This document shows positions 45,461 to 53,757 of a stretch of DNA of 64,000 bases, piece by piece. Source of the DNA: CAXBOO01 sp963977425 (GTDB taxonomy: Bacteria > Bacteroidota > Bacteroidia > Flavobacteriales_D > Luteibaculaceae); contig CAXBOO010000003.1 in assembly GCA_963977425.1 (NCBI GenBank), forward strand, positions 62,001 to 126,000. The letters run 5' to 3'. The notes below the pieces were generated by a model that saw only the letters and a program-made list of their open reading frames with translations, was not told the origin of the DNA and did no database searches. The translations under genes and the position numbers were made by a program. The first letter of the stretch is position 1, and the number at the start of each line of letters is the position of its first letter.

Positions 45461-46177
45461 GTGTTGAATCAAATCATCTACTATCTTAGTGATGTGATAA
45501 CAAGGGCAAATACATTTTCATTTTTTTTAATAGCAACATTGCTCTTTGGTTGCATTTCCGAAATGGAAAGTGAAGCCGTTTCTGAGAAAACTGAAATAAA
45601 AAAGCGAATTCTTATTAAGCCAGGAGCTGAAAAAGGTAAAGACTCTACTTTTGGACTATATGACCCTCAGTTTAGTAATCATGATGCAATATACATCGAT
45701 GGATATGCTTGGACAATTTTGAGCGTCAGAGCTGTTTGTAGAAGTGTTTTTGAATTTGATTTAGGGTTCGTAAACGACAATATTATAATAGACAGTGTGT
45801 TTTTATCTCTTTATGCTATTGATCCAGAGATTGAAACGATTCCGACACATGAAGGAAATTTTGGTGAAAATGCATTTCAATTGCTTCGAATTACTTCTGA
45901 TTGGACTGAAAATGAAGTAAACTGGATCAATCAACCAACGATAACCTATAAAAACCATAAGAAATTCCCTAAAGTTGAATCACTTTATGAGGATTTATTG
46001 CATGTTGATATTACAGACATGACTTTGGATATGTTGAAAGAGGGCAAAAAAAACTTAGGCATTATGATGAAGCTTGATGAAGAAGAAATTTTTTCGGTTG
46101 TTTTATTCGCTTCATCAGATTATTCAGACTCTACTAAACACCCAGAACTTGAAATCTACTACCGTGAAGTGGAGTAA
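45461..46177 (+). CDS. DNRLRE/CBM96-like lipoprotein, first of four tandem paralogues
   Basis: 238 residues from GTG 45461, or 227 from GTG 45494, which would give a tidier lipoprotein signal ending LLFGC. The mature part has the family signature: KKRILIKPGAEKGKDSTFG, IDSVFLSLYAID, FQLLRITSDWTENEVNWINQP, LHVDITDM, FASSDYSDSTKHPELEIYYREVE. DNRLRE-type domains are secreted carbohydrate-binding or adhesion modules, so a surface role is inferred. The last 39 coding bases are identical to those near the end of the second paralogue, and the next gene's GTG lies inside this gene's end. Confidence 0.75.
   Translation: MLNQIIYYLSDVITRANTFSFFLIATLLFGCISEMESEAVSEKTEIKKRILIKPGAEKGKDSTFGLYDPQFSNHDAIYIDGYAWTILSVRAVCRSVFEFDLGFVNDNIIIDSVFLSLYAIDPEIETIPTHEGNFGENAFQLLRITSDWTENEVNWINQPTITYKNHKKFPKVESLYEDLLHVDITDMTLDMLKEGKKNLGIMMKLDEEEIFSVVLFASSDYSDSTKHPELEIYYREVE
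46136..46174 (+). repeat. 39-bp exact direct repeat, copy 1
   Basis: Identical to 46803-46841. It encodes the C-terminal KHPELEIYYREVE region of the first lipoprotein and contains the GTG start of the second gene in another frame. Confidence 0.9.
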
Positions 46178-46850
46178 AATTTTCATTTTACAAGTATTTA
46201 TTTTCACTCTATCTGGTTGTGAAACCAATATTGATGAAAGTAATTTATCCAATGTGAAAAGGCGAAAACACCTTGTTATTAAACCGTGTAGGCAAAATGG
46301 GAAAGATTCTAGTATTAATATATCCGTACCTACAGATGGAAATCCTAACTGTGATTATATAGCGGTACACACTTGGACAATTCTTAGTAAAATAACGATT
46401 GGCCGTGGCCTTCTATCTTTTAATACACAATCCATTAGTGAATCGGTAGAGATTGATAGTGTTTTTTTGAAATTATTCTTAATCCAAGAATCTTCATTTG
46501 ACCCTACTTTTAATGGGAATTCAGGCAATAATGAATTTTATGTTCAAAGAATTACTTCAGAATGGGATGATGAAAAAGTGAATTGGATCAATCAACCAGA
46601 TTTTACATACCAAGATCAAATAATAGTTCCTGCTGTAAATAATACGTCCGAAGGCTTTGTTCGAATTAATATTACAAAAATGTTTCAAGCAAGTTTACAT
46701 TCTGAAAATTCTAATAAAGAAATTGGATTTTATTTAAAATTGGTTAAAGAAGAAGTGTATTCTAAAATCTATATTGCATCCAGTAATCATGATGATCATG
46801 AAAAACACCCAGAACTTGAAATCTACTACCGTGAAGTGGAGATTCAGTAA
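46164..46850 (+). CDS. DNRLRE/CBM96-like lipoprotein, second tandem paralogue
   Basis: The likely start is GTG 46164 (MKWSKIFILQVFIFTLSGC, lipobox LSGC), inside the end of the first gene with a 14-base overlap; a longer reading from 46074 has no sensible N-terminus. About 228 residues. The domain repeats the family signature: RRKHLVIKPCRQNGKDSSIN, HTWTILSKI, IDSVFLKLFLIQ, FYVQRITSEWDDEKVNWINQP, INITKMF, IASSNHDDHEKHPELEIYYREVE. Expression is probably coupled to the first gene by reinitiation. Confidence 0.75.
   Translation: MKWSKIFILQVFIFTLSGCETNIDESNLSNVKRRKHLVIKPCRQNGKDSSINISVPTDGNPNCDYIAVHTWTILSKITIGRGLLSFNTQSISESVEIDSVFLKLFLIQESSFDPTFNGNSGNNEFYVQRITSEWDDEKVNWINQPDFTYQDQIIVPAVNNTSEGFVRINITKMFQASLHSENSNKEIGFYLKLVKEEVYSKIYIASSNHDDHEKHPELEIYYREVEIQ
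46803..46841 (+). repeat. 39-bp exact direct repeat, copy 2
   Basis: Second copy of the repeat at 46136-46174. Here the equivalent GTG opens a short frame of about 30 codons that does not lead to a lipoprotein signal, so it looks like a relict start. Confidence 0.9.
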
Positions 46851-46900
46851 CAAACAATATAGATTGAATTTGTTGCATTGTATTTACTTTAAGAGCATTG

Positions 46901-47584
46901 ATGAAATTGTTAATCTATAATATACTTTTTATTACATCGGTATTGTGCACTGCTTGTTTATCCGAAAATCCGACTGGAAATATGGATAACAAAATTGAAA
47001 CACGTAAGCATACTCTAATTAAACCCGGCCCTGAAAAAGGAAAAGAAGCGGCTATTAACATTTATATTCCTTTAGAGAATAGAACAAATAATGATTACTT
47101 ACCCCTAAGTTCTTGGACGGTACTTGGCGAAAGGATAACAGGGAGATTTATCCTTAATTTTGACTTGGATTTTGGCAAAAGAACTATTCTAATAGATAGC
47201 GTATTATTAAATTTACATCTAATTACACACTCTGATGACAACCCAACTTTCGAAGGGAATTCTGGCGAAAACGCTTTTTATATTCGGAGAGTTATCGAAG
47301 ATTGGGATACGGAAACCGTTAATTGGGTAAATCAACCCAAGTACACAAACCAACATCAAGTTTTAGTTCCCGCCATTAAAACAAAATCAACTGGAGTTGT
47401 TAAAGCAAATGTTACCGATTTGTTTTGCGCTAACTGGGACGAAAATTTAAATAGAAGCAATATTAGTTTCTATTTAAAGCTTAAAAAAGAGGAATTATAC
47501 ACTCAAGTGTATTTTGCATCTAGCCATTACCCAGATTCTACTAAATACCCAGAACTGGAAATATTTTATCGTGAAATTGAATAA
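46901..47584 (+). CDS. DNRLRE/CBM96-like lipoprotein, third tandem paralogue
   Basis: 227 residues from the ATG at 46901; the preceding TTG at 46898 is not needed. The signal ends LCTAC. The family signature continues: ETRKHTLIKPGPEKGKEAAIN, SSWTVLGERI, IDSVLLNLHLIT, FEGNSGENAFYIRRVIEDWDTETVNWVNQP, VPAIKTKSTGVVKANVTDLF, YFASSHYPDSTKYPELEIFYREIE. It starts 50 bases after the second gene and is followed 7 bases later by the fourth. Confidence 0.78.
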   Translation: MKLLIYNILFITSVLCTACLSENPTGNMDNKIETRKHTLIKPGPEKGKEAAINIYIPLENRTNNDYLPLSSWTVLGERITGRFILNFDLDFGKRTILIDSVLLNLHLITHSDDNPTFEGNSGENAFYIRRVIEDWDTETVNWVNQPKYTNQHQVLVPAIKTKSTGVVKANVTDLFCANWDENLNRSNISFYLKLKKEELYTQVYFASSHYPDSTKYPELEIFYREIE

Positions 47585-47591
47585 TCGGTGG

Positions 47592-48254
47592 ATGAAATAT
47601 ATAGCCTGTGCTTCTGCTGTTTTTACTTTGACTTTTTGTCAACAGCCAATCCAGGATGCATCTACTGTATTAAAACAAAGTAAATCAATAGTCATTAAAC
47701 CTTGTGGAAGTCAAGGTAAAGACACCCGAATAAGCATAAGCTCTCCTTTGAATACAGCTTTTGCAGATATGGATGCTTTGATTGTAAATACCTGGACCAT
47801 ACTAGGAGTGAAAACGATCAATAGATCTTTAATTGGCTTCAAAACTAATCTTAACAAAGACATTCAAGTTGATAGTGTGTTTTTAAAACTGCATCTCATT
47901 TCAAAAACACTGTTTGATCATACTTATATTGGAAATTCAGGCGAGAATGCTTTGTATGTACAACGCATTACTTCTGATTGGAAGGAACATGAAGTCAATT
48001 GGATCAATCAACCCACTTTTACCCATAAAAATCAAGTTGAGGTACCTGCTATTTTTGAAAAATCTGAAGGAGTTGTTTCTATAAACGTAACAAAGCTATT
48101 TCAAGACCATTTAGCGGAAGCTAAAACAGGAAACGAAATGGGGCTTTACATTCGAATGAAAAGTGAAGAGGTTTATAAGAAAGTATACTTTGCTTCAAGC
48201 GATCATACAGATTTTGATAAACACCCTGAGCTTATCGTTTATTATACGGAATAG
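47592..48254 (+). CDS. DNRLRE/CBM96-like lipoprotein, fourth tandem paralogue
   Basis: 220 residues from the ATG at 47592. A GTG at 47571, nested in the end of the third gene exactly as in gene two, is also possible. The signal ends in TLTFC, an imperfect lipobox because -1 is Phe. The family signature is complete: SKSIVIKPCGSQGKDTRIS, NTWTILGVKT, VDSVFLKLHLIS, GNSGENALYVQRITSDWKEHEVNWINQP, VPAIFEKSEGVVSINVTKLF, YFASSDHTDFDKHPELIVYYTE. It converges on dinB with 31 bases between stop codons. Confidence 0.75.
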   Translation: MKYIACASAVFTLTFCQQPIQDASTVLKQSKSIVIKPCGSQGKDTRISISSPLNTAFADMDALIVNTWTILGVKTINRSLIGFKTNLNKDIQVDSVFLKLHLISKTLFDHTYIGNSGENALYVQRITSDWKEHEVNWINQPTFTHKNQVEVPAIFEKSEGVVSINVTKLFQDHLAEAKTGNEMGLYIRMKSEEVYKKVYFASSDHTDFDKHPELIVYYTE

Positions 48255-48285
48255 GGTTTAACCGTTTTATTCTAAATACAGAAAC

Positions 48286-49440
48286 TTACTTTTTTCGACT
48301 TATTGTTGACGCCTTTTTAAGAATAGAGGACCCATATTTGGTCTTTATTTTATCCATGGTTTCATATAATTGAATGCGTTCAATGGTGTTGTCAAACAAG
48401 TTTATTTGATGACCGCAACCCACCAAATGACTGAATTTAACGCCAATTAATCGCACACTCAATTCCTTCTTATAGAGTTGGTTGAACAACTCCAATGCTA
48501 CATGTTGTAGTTCATGATCTAACGATGTATATGCTATTTGTTTTTGAAGATTGAACGTGCTAAAATCGGCATAGCGTATTTTGATGTTTACACAGGCCGA
48601 TAATTTTTGCTCTTTCCTTAATTGGAAACACAATTTTTCAACCAAGGATATAATGATGCTGTGCATAAAATCGACATCAACTATATCGGTTCCAAATGTT
48701 CTTTCTTTTGAAATGGATTTCCTTTCGTGTTCTCCATTAACTGCGCTATTGCAGATACCATTTGCTTTTCTCCAAATCATTTTGCCGCTGTTACCAAAGG
48801 ATTCTTCAAGAGCATCTAACGACATATTTTGGAGTGTTTCAATGCGAACAATGCCCATTTTTTGGAGTTTTTCCTTCATTTTAGCTCCAATCATTGGAAT
48901 TTTCGCAACAGGAAGAGGAGCTAGGAAAGCTTTTTCCTCACCGGGTTTTACTTCAATCTGATTGTTAGGTTTAGCTTCACCTGTAGCAATTTTAGAAACG
49001 GTTTTGTTTACCGACATGCCAAAGGAAATTGGTAATCCAGATTCTGATATGATTTTTTGACGCAATTCAGATGCTACTTTGTAACAACCAAAAAATCTAT
49101 CCATTCCAGTATAATCAATGTAAAACTCATCGATGGAAGTTTTTTCAAATAAAGGCACACTGCTTTTGATGATTTCAGTTACCAATTTGGAATAGTAGGA
49201 GTATTGTTCCAAATTTCCTTTTAATACTATTGCGTGAGGACAAAGCTGAATAGCTTTTTGCATTGGCATAGCCGAACGAACACCATAATTCCGGGCTTCA
49301 TAACTACATGCAGATACCACACCTCTGTTGCTTGTACCTCCAACAATTACAGGTTTACCCATTAACGATGAGTCCATAAGTCGTTCTACAGACACAAAAA
49401 ATGTGTCCAAATCCATATGTACAATGGTTCTTTGACTCAT
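48286..49440 (-). CDS. dinB: DNA polymerase IV (Y family)
   Basis: 384 residues with the Y-family order: palm acidic residues in VHMDLDTFFVSVE (D10, D12), the finger/palm block VSACSYEARNYGVRSAMP, the catalytic EKTSIDEFYIDYTGMD, a helix-hairpin-helix KIPMIGAKMKEKLQKMGI, the little finger, and a C-terminal QINLF (345-349) that matches the beta-clamp motif. It performs translesion synthesis. It is the second gene of a minus-strand pair, 9 bases after the glycosyltransferase-like gene. Confidence 0.95.
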   Translation of the reverse strand: MSQRTIVHMDLDTFFVSVERLMDSSLMGKPVIVGGTSNRGVVSACSYEARNYGVRSAMPMQKAIQLCPHAIVLKGNLEQYSYYSKLVTEIIKSSVPLFEKTSIDEFYIDYTGMDRFFGCYKVASELRQKIISESGLPISFGMSVNKTVSKIATGEAKPNNQIEVKPGEEKAFLAPLPVAKIPMIGAKMKEKLQKMGIVRIETLQNMSLDALEESFGNSGKMIWRKANGICNSAVNGEHERKSISKERTFGTDIVDVDFMHSIIISLVEKLCFQLRKEQKLSACVNIKIRYADFSTFNLQKQIAYTSLDHELQHVALELFNQLYKKELSVRLIGVKFSHLVGCGHQINLFDNTIERIQLYETMDKIKTKYGSSILKKASTISRKK

Positions 49441-49449
49441 GAATTGAAG

Positions 49450-50745
49450 CTAATAATAATTGTCCATCAAAGTTTTGCGTCTTGTGGCAAAATCTTCAGG
49501 GTTTTTACTCTCTAGAGCTTGCTCAATTTTATGTTCTACAGATTTAAATGAATACGGTCCGTTGTAATTGAAATATACTACTCCAGTGTATGTGAATGCA
49601 GTAAGAGTGAAAGCTAAGTATATGCTTTTTTTAAGCCATTTATTTCCTTCCCATAAGTTGTAGGCGTAAAAGGACATCCATAGTGGAATAGGATACAGCA
49701 AAATGTAAGTACGCAACGACAAATGTTTGTTAGACAACATGTATAAAAATGTAGCCATCAAAAGCGTTAAACCAAATAGCAAAAGCACTTTTTGAAACTC
49801 TTTGTTTTTTCTGATCTTGAAATAAGTGAGAACTAGAAAAATGAATTGAATAATGCCTAATACTTTTAAAACTCTTAGCAATACGAATACAATTGTGCTT
49901 TGTTCACTTGCATATTTGTAAATGTCGTGATTGTAGGTTACATCAAAGGTTGAAAACGATATGTACCGTATAAAAACATCGAAAATTTGAAGCAAACGTT
50001 CCAGTTTGAATGTCATATTTCCACTTGCGTTGCTATAAATTACTTCATGGTATTGAAAGATAGTAGGCAGCAAAGTACTTCCGGCTATTAAACAACCTAA
50101 AATGAAACTTCCTAAATAGAACAACCATTGGGTTTTATTCTTTGCTTCAAGATACAAGAGAACGACTATAAAAGGCAAAAACATTACCCAAGTTAAATGC
50201 AGTTGATATGTGAACACTAAAGCAAAACCAATGGATAAGAAATACCAAAATGGGTTTTTAATAATCAGTTGATCACGGTAAAGAAATAACTCAAAAACGG
50301 AAATGAACAAGATTGCACCAGAAAACAATAAGTACGCTGTGTTAAGCAGTACAACACTATGATACATGTAAAACGGCAGTAACATTACCAGCAGTATCAA
50401 AAAGTTCAACGACAATTTAGGAAAGCGTTTTTTCGCATAAAAAGCAATCATCAAAAGTCCGGCTGAAGCAAGAATATTAGATAGAATAATAGGAGCGTAA
50501 GGATGACCAAATAACTTAAGCGGTAAGCCTACTAAAAGACCTTGAAGTGCACCTGCCAATCGTGTTTTAGACCAGACCACATCAGGGCCCCAATACGACC
50601 ATTGCTCGCTAACAGCATTTTCAATTCCAATTAAATAAATTTGTTCGTAATCGAGATGAGAAAAATTTATTTGAATGCCCAAAAAAGTTCTGAAAACAAG
50701 CAAAATCAAAATAAGTAAGATGTAATAAATTCGATTTTGTTTCAT
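49450..50745 (-). CDS. Membrane glycosyltransferase-like protein (PMT/GT39-type fold)
   Basis: 431 residues with about eleven hydrophobic spans. Near the N-terminus an acidic pair in HLDYEQIYLIGI sits where the catalytic DE-type loop of PMT-family lipid-sugar glycosyltransferases lies. The tail is cytosolic and charged. Family assignment is from architecture only and is uncertain. The gene is followed by dinB in the same direction, so the pair is probably co-transcribed by position, not by function. Confidence 0.6.
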   Translation of the reverse strand: MKQNRIYYILLILILLVFRTFLGIQINFSHLDYEQIYLIGIENAVSEQWSYWGPDVVWSKTRLAGALQGLLVGLPLKLFGHPYAPIILSNILASAGLLMIAFYAKKRFPKLSLNFLILLVMLLPFYMYHSVVLLNTAYLLFSGAILFISVFELFLYRDQLIIKNPFWYFLSIGFALVFTYQLHLTWVMFLPFIVVLLYLEAKNKTQWLFYLGSFILGCLIAGSTLLPTIFQYHEVIYSNASGNMTFKLERLLQIFDVFIRYISFSTFDVTYNHDIYKYASEQSTIVFVLLRVLKVLGIIQFIFLVLTYFKIRKNKEFQKVLLLFGLTLLMATFLYMLSNKHLSLRTYILLYPIPLWMSFYAYNLWEGNKWLKKSIYLAFTLTAFTYTGVVYFNYNGPYSFKSVEHKIEQALESKNPEDFATRRKTLMDNYY

Positions 50746-50797
50746 ATTCTTTTTTGAATCGCTAAAGTAATCAATAGCACAAAAAACACGGTTGAAA

Positions 50798-52024
50798 TTA
50801 ATCTATCAAAGGCAATAGTGGCCTTTTTTGTAAGCTTTTGGTTGTTGTGTTATTCTCGTTTTTAAAAACAAAAATAGCACTGTCTGAAGTTGCAATTTTC
50901 TGCTGATTAACAATGATGTTACAAGCTTCGTCTTGAGATAGTTGACTAACATCTTTGTTGTTAACAGTTAGTATTTGATCTCCAACTTGCACACCCGATT
51001 TAATCATGGTAGAGTCATCGAAAATGGATCCAACATACAGTTTGCTATCTCTAATATCGAGTTTGAAACCATAATCGATTAAATTTTTACGACTATAATC
51101 TGAATGTTGAAGTAAAGTGATGTTTTTAGTGTCCCAATTTAAAATCACAGCATAGTTTTTAAAAAACTGTGTTCCTAAAATATTACTGTGTTGTTTGAAT
51201 TCTACTATCTGAGATTCTAATACGACATCACCAAAAGAAACACTCGGAATACGAGCGAAAATTGTACTGTCATTTTTCGATTTCCCATATACACCATAAT
51301 TGGTAGCTCCTTTAGATACCGTGTAGGTTATGTTGGAATTAGCTTCTGATATATTTTTGAAATTTTTAGCGGATACTGAAATGTCTCCATTAGAACCAGT
51401 ATCAAATGTCACATTAGGGATTTCAGTAGTATCCAGCTTTAGTGTGATAACAGGAGTGTAAGTTGATTTTGTTTTGAATGGAACGTTATAAATAGAGTCG
51501 GAAATATTAAATTTAGAGATATCGTTAGTAAAGGAAACGTTTTGGTTTTTATAGTCAATTTTCCATTTTGCCATTCTCATCAAATTAGCTCCAATAATAC
51601 CATCAAAGCCCAAACAATTGAATACAAATGAAGATTGTAAATCCATTACCAATGCATTTGTTTCTAAAAAAGTAACTGTTCCAATTTTAATTGAATCAAT
51701 AAGGAGTTTTCGACCTTCCTTTGATGAATTTCCACCTGAATCATTGATTTTACCAAAGCTTTTGGTGTTTAAGTTTAATGTTGTTGCTAGATCTTCAGAA
51801 ATGACATTTGGGGCTCCTGTATCGAATAAAAACTTCGCCTTTACACCATTTATTTCTATTTCAATTACAGGTATGCCTGCTCGGTATTCAAAAGGTATTT
51901 CACTGTAAAATTCAGATTGATTGACATTGCCTTTTTCCCAAATCAATGCGTTTTTATAAAATCCGCATGATGAAACGATGAAAATTAAAATGCCAATAAT
52001 GGCGTAATGAGTAGCTTTTGGCAC
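50798..52024 (-). CDS. Aspartyl protease-PDZ lipoprotein
   Basis: 408 residues from a GTG start. The signal ends VSSC. Two retropepsin-like halves each show an active-site Asp motif: KAKFLFDTGAPNVIS and PNVTFDTGSNGDIS. The C-terminal about 75 residues form a PDZ domain (YGFKLDIRDSKLYVGSIFDD ... GVQVGDQILTVNNKDV). The two Asp motifs would form one site. It should be a periplasmic protease whose PDZ recognises substrate C-termini. Confidence 0.85.
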   Translation of the reverse strand: MPKATHYAIIGILIFIVSSCGFYKNALIWEKGNVNQSEFYSEIPFEYRAGIPVIEIEINGVKAKFLFDTGAPNVISEDLATTLNLNTKSFGKINDSGGNSSKEGRKLLIDSIKIGTVTFLETNALVMDLQSSFVFNCLGFDGIIGANLMRMAKWKIDYKNQNVSFTNDISKFNISDSIYNVPFKTKSTYTPVITLKLDTTEIPNVTFDTGSNGDISVSAKNFKNISEANSNITYTVSKGATNYGVYGKSKNDSTIFARIPSVSFGDVVLESQIVEFKQHSNILGTQFFKNYAVILNWDTKNITLLQHSDYSRKNLIDYGFKLDIRDSKLYVGSIFDDSTMIKSGVQVGDQILTVNNKDVSQLSQDEACNIIVNQQKIATSDSAIFVFKNENNTTTKSLQKRPLLPLID

Positions 52025-52138
52025 TTATCTAAATGATTTATAAGATGGGCTGTTAAGTTATGCATTCCCAAAAAAATAACTGAATTATAGATGGGAATTA
52101 TTACATTGATGATTAATTACAATATTCAATAGTCTAGT

Positions 52139-52435
52139 ATGAGTTTTGGTGGATCGGTATCGGCAATGATTAGCAGTATTAAAGCGAATCAGAATCTTCG
52201 TCAAAAACGTACGTTCTTTGATAAAAATCAACATGAAGCTATCCTTAAAAAGGAAAGAAAAGCATTGGTGTTCAAATCATTAAATCCAGAAGCTAGAGAA
52301 AAACTTAAGAGGCGGATTGCTCGATTGAATCGAGAAAAGAAAAGAAAATACTACAAAGTTTATGGACTAACAGGACTCATTACCGTATTGTTTTTTCTCT
52401 TTATCTATACAATTTTAAAATATGCTTTCTTTTAA
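52139..52435 (+). CDS. Small C-terminal-anchored protein, conserved, unknown function
   Basis: 98 residues. It begins MSFGGSVSAMISSIKANQNLRQK, a start I recall in small Flavobacteriia proteins. A strongly basic helical middle (about 50-75) and one C-terminal span (about 76-97) follow. No enzyme motif is visible; it may be a tail-anchored membrane protein with a nucleic-acid- or lipid-binding basic arm. Confidence 0.6.
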   Translation: MSFGGSVSAMISSIKANQNLRQKRTFFDKNQHEAILKKERKALVFKSLNPEAREKLKRRIARLNREKKRKYYKVYGLTGLITVLFFLFIYTILKYAFF

Positions 52436-52548
52436 ATCATGGCCTAAATAGATTTGTTTTTTCAATTATGTTCTTAAAAAAAATGAATTAAAACTTTCAC
52501 TTTGAACAATGAAAATTTGTTAGACCTTTAAACAAAAAAAATAAGGGA

Positions 52549-53610
52549 ATGGATTTTAATCACATAGAAAACAAAAAACCATTTTATCCTATAAAAAACC
52601 TTTTGTTAGAGCATTTGGAAGACTATTCCAGAGTATTGCCACTTCCAATTACTTACGATGATTTGACAAACTATAGAGAGTTGATGTCGGTAGTGGATAA
52701 AAATGGTGAAGATACTTTATGGTATGCCGCATTGTATTTGCCTTCTGATTTAGAACAATTGCATCAGCAATTGGTTACAGTTTATGAAATGCTGGTTGCC
52801 GATGGTTACAAGATCCCTTATTTAAAAATTGGCAGTATTGAATTCTGTTCTTTCGGTAATTCAAAGCCTTTTAGAATAAAAGTGGTGAATGAGATTAACG
52901 ATAACCACGATTATTTTTATGTAAAACGCGCAGATGCTTCAAGAATTTATGGACTAGAGTTAGAGGAAGTTTTTTCACCAGACAAAGTGTCGTTTCTTAT
53001 CAATGGTGAAACCTTGATAGAAGAACATATAGTAGGAGTGCCCTGTGATGATTTCATTTTGGATAATAAACACATTCAAATTGTTAACAGAACCCGTTTC
53101 GCGAAAGAGTTTGTCAAATTCAATGAACGCTGCTTTGTTCGACTATTAGGCGATATGAGAGCCTATAATTTTGTTGTTGAAATCACACAAGATTTTGATA
53201 ATGTACAGTACCGTTTGCGGGCAATCGATTTCGATCAGCAAAGCTACGAAGGCAGAAAAAGTATTTACTTACCTCAATATTATAAAGGCAATAGAGCATT
53301 GGTGAATTTGGCTTCAGAATTGCTTACTTCAGACGTTGCCGATCAGTATATGAAAGAGGAGCGTGCTGCAATGCGTAAGAGATACATTAGTAGGAAAAAA
53401 CGCACGAAAAGTTTGCTCATGGCCATGAAAAACGATCAAATATCAACTGAGGAAAACGTCCGTCAATTAAGGAAGGATCTCAATCAATATTACAATCATC
53501 ATCATTTCACAGACGATTTTAATATGGGAGATATTTTAGCCAAACACCTTGAACTGAAACTCAACATCAACATTTTTGAAGACAATAGAGAGATGCACAT
53601 CTCGGATTAA
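52549..53610 (+). CDS. Conserved protein with kinase-like motifs, function unknown
   Basis: 353 residues, soluble. The segment FVRLLGDMRAYNFVV followed by RLRAIDFDQQ looks like the catalytic loop (GDxxxxN) and metal-binding DFD of aminoglycoside-kinase/HipA-type folds. An ExxIVGVP motif lies upstream. The C-terminus is a helical arm rich in Arg/Lys. No neighbouring gene indicates a substrate. The kinase idea rests on these motifs only. Confidence 0.5.
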   Translation: MDFNHIENKKPFYPIKNLLLEHLEDYSRVLPLPITYDDLTNYRELMSVVDKNGEDTLWYAALYLPSDLEQLHQQLVTVYEMLVADGYKIPYLKIGSIEFCSFGNSKPFRIKVVNEINDNHDYFYVKRADASRIYGLELEEVFSPDKVSFLINGETLIEEHIVGVPCDDFILDNKHIQIVNRTRFAKEFVKFNERCFVRLLGDMRAYNFVVEITQDFDNVQYRLRAIDFDQQSYEGRKSIYLPQYYKGNRALVNLASELLTSDVADQYMKEERAAMRKRYISRKKRTKSLLMAMKNDQISTEENVRQLRKDLNQYYNHHHFTDDFNMGDILAKHLELKLNINIFEDNREMHISD

Positions 53611-53757
53611 TCTGCAGTAGAATTTTATTCGTTCAAATTTACATGTGAATTATCTAATTGCGTAATATAATTTTATGATTTAATGAAAAAGTTGTATTGA
53701 ATTCTTTAGGTTTGTGTTATACGATTTATATAATCTTTAAACCCATACTTATCTTAA

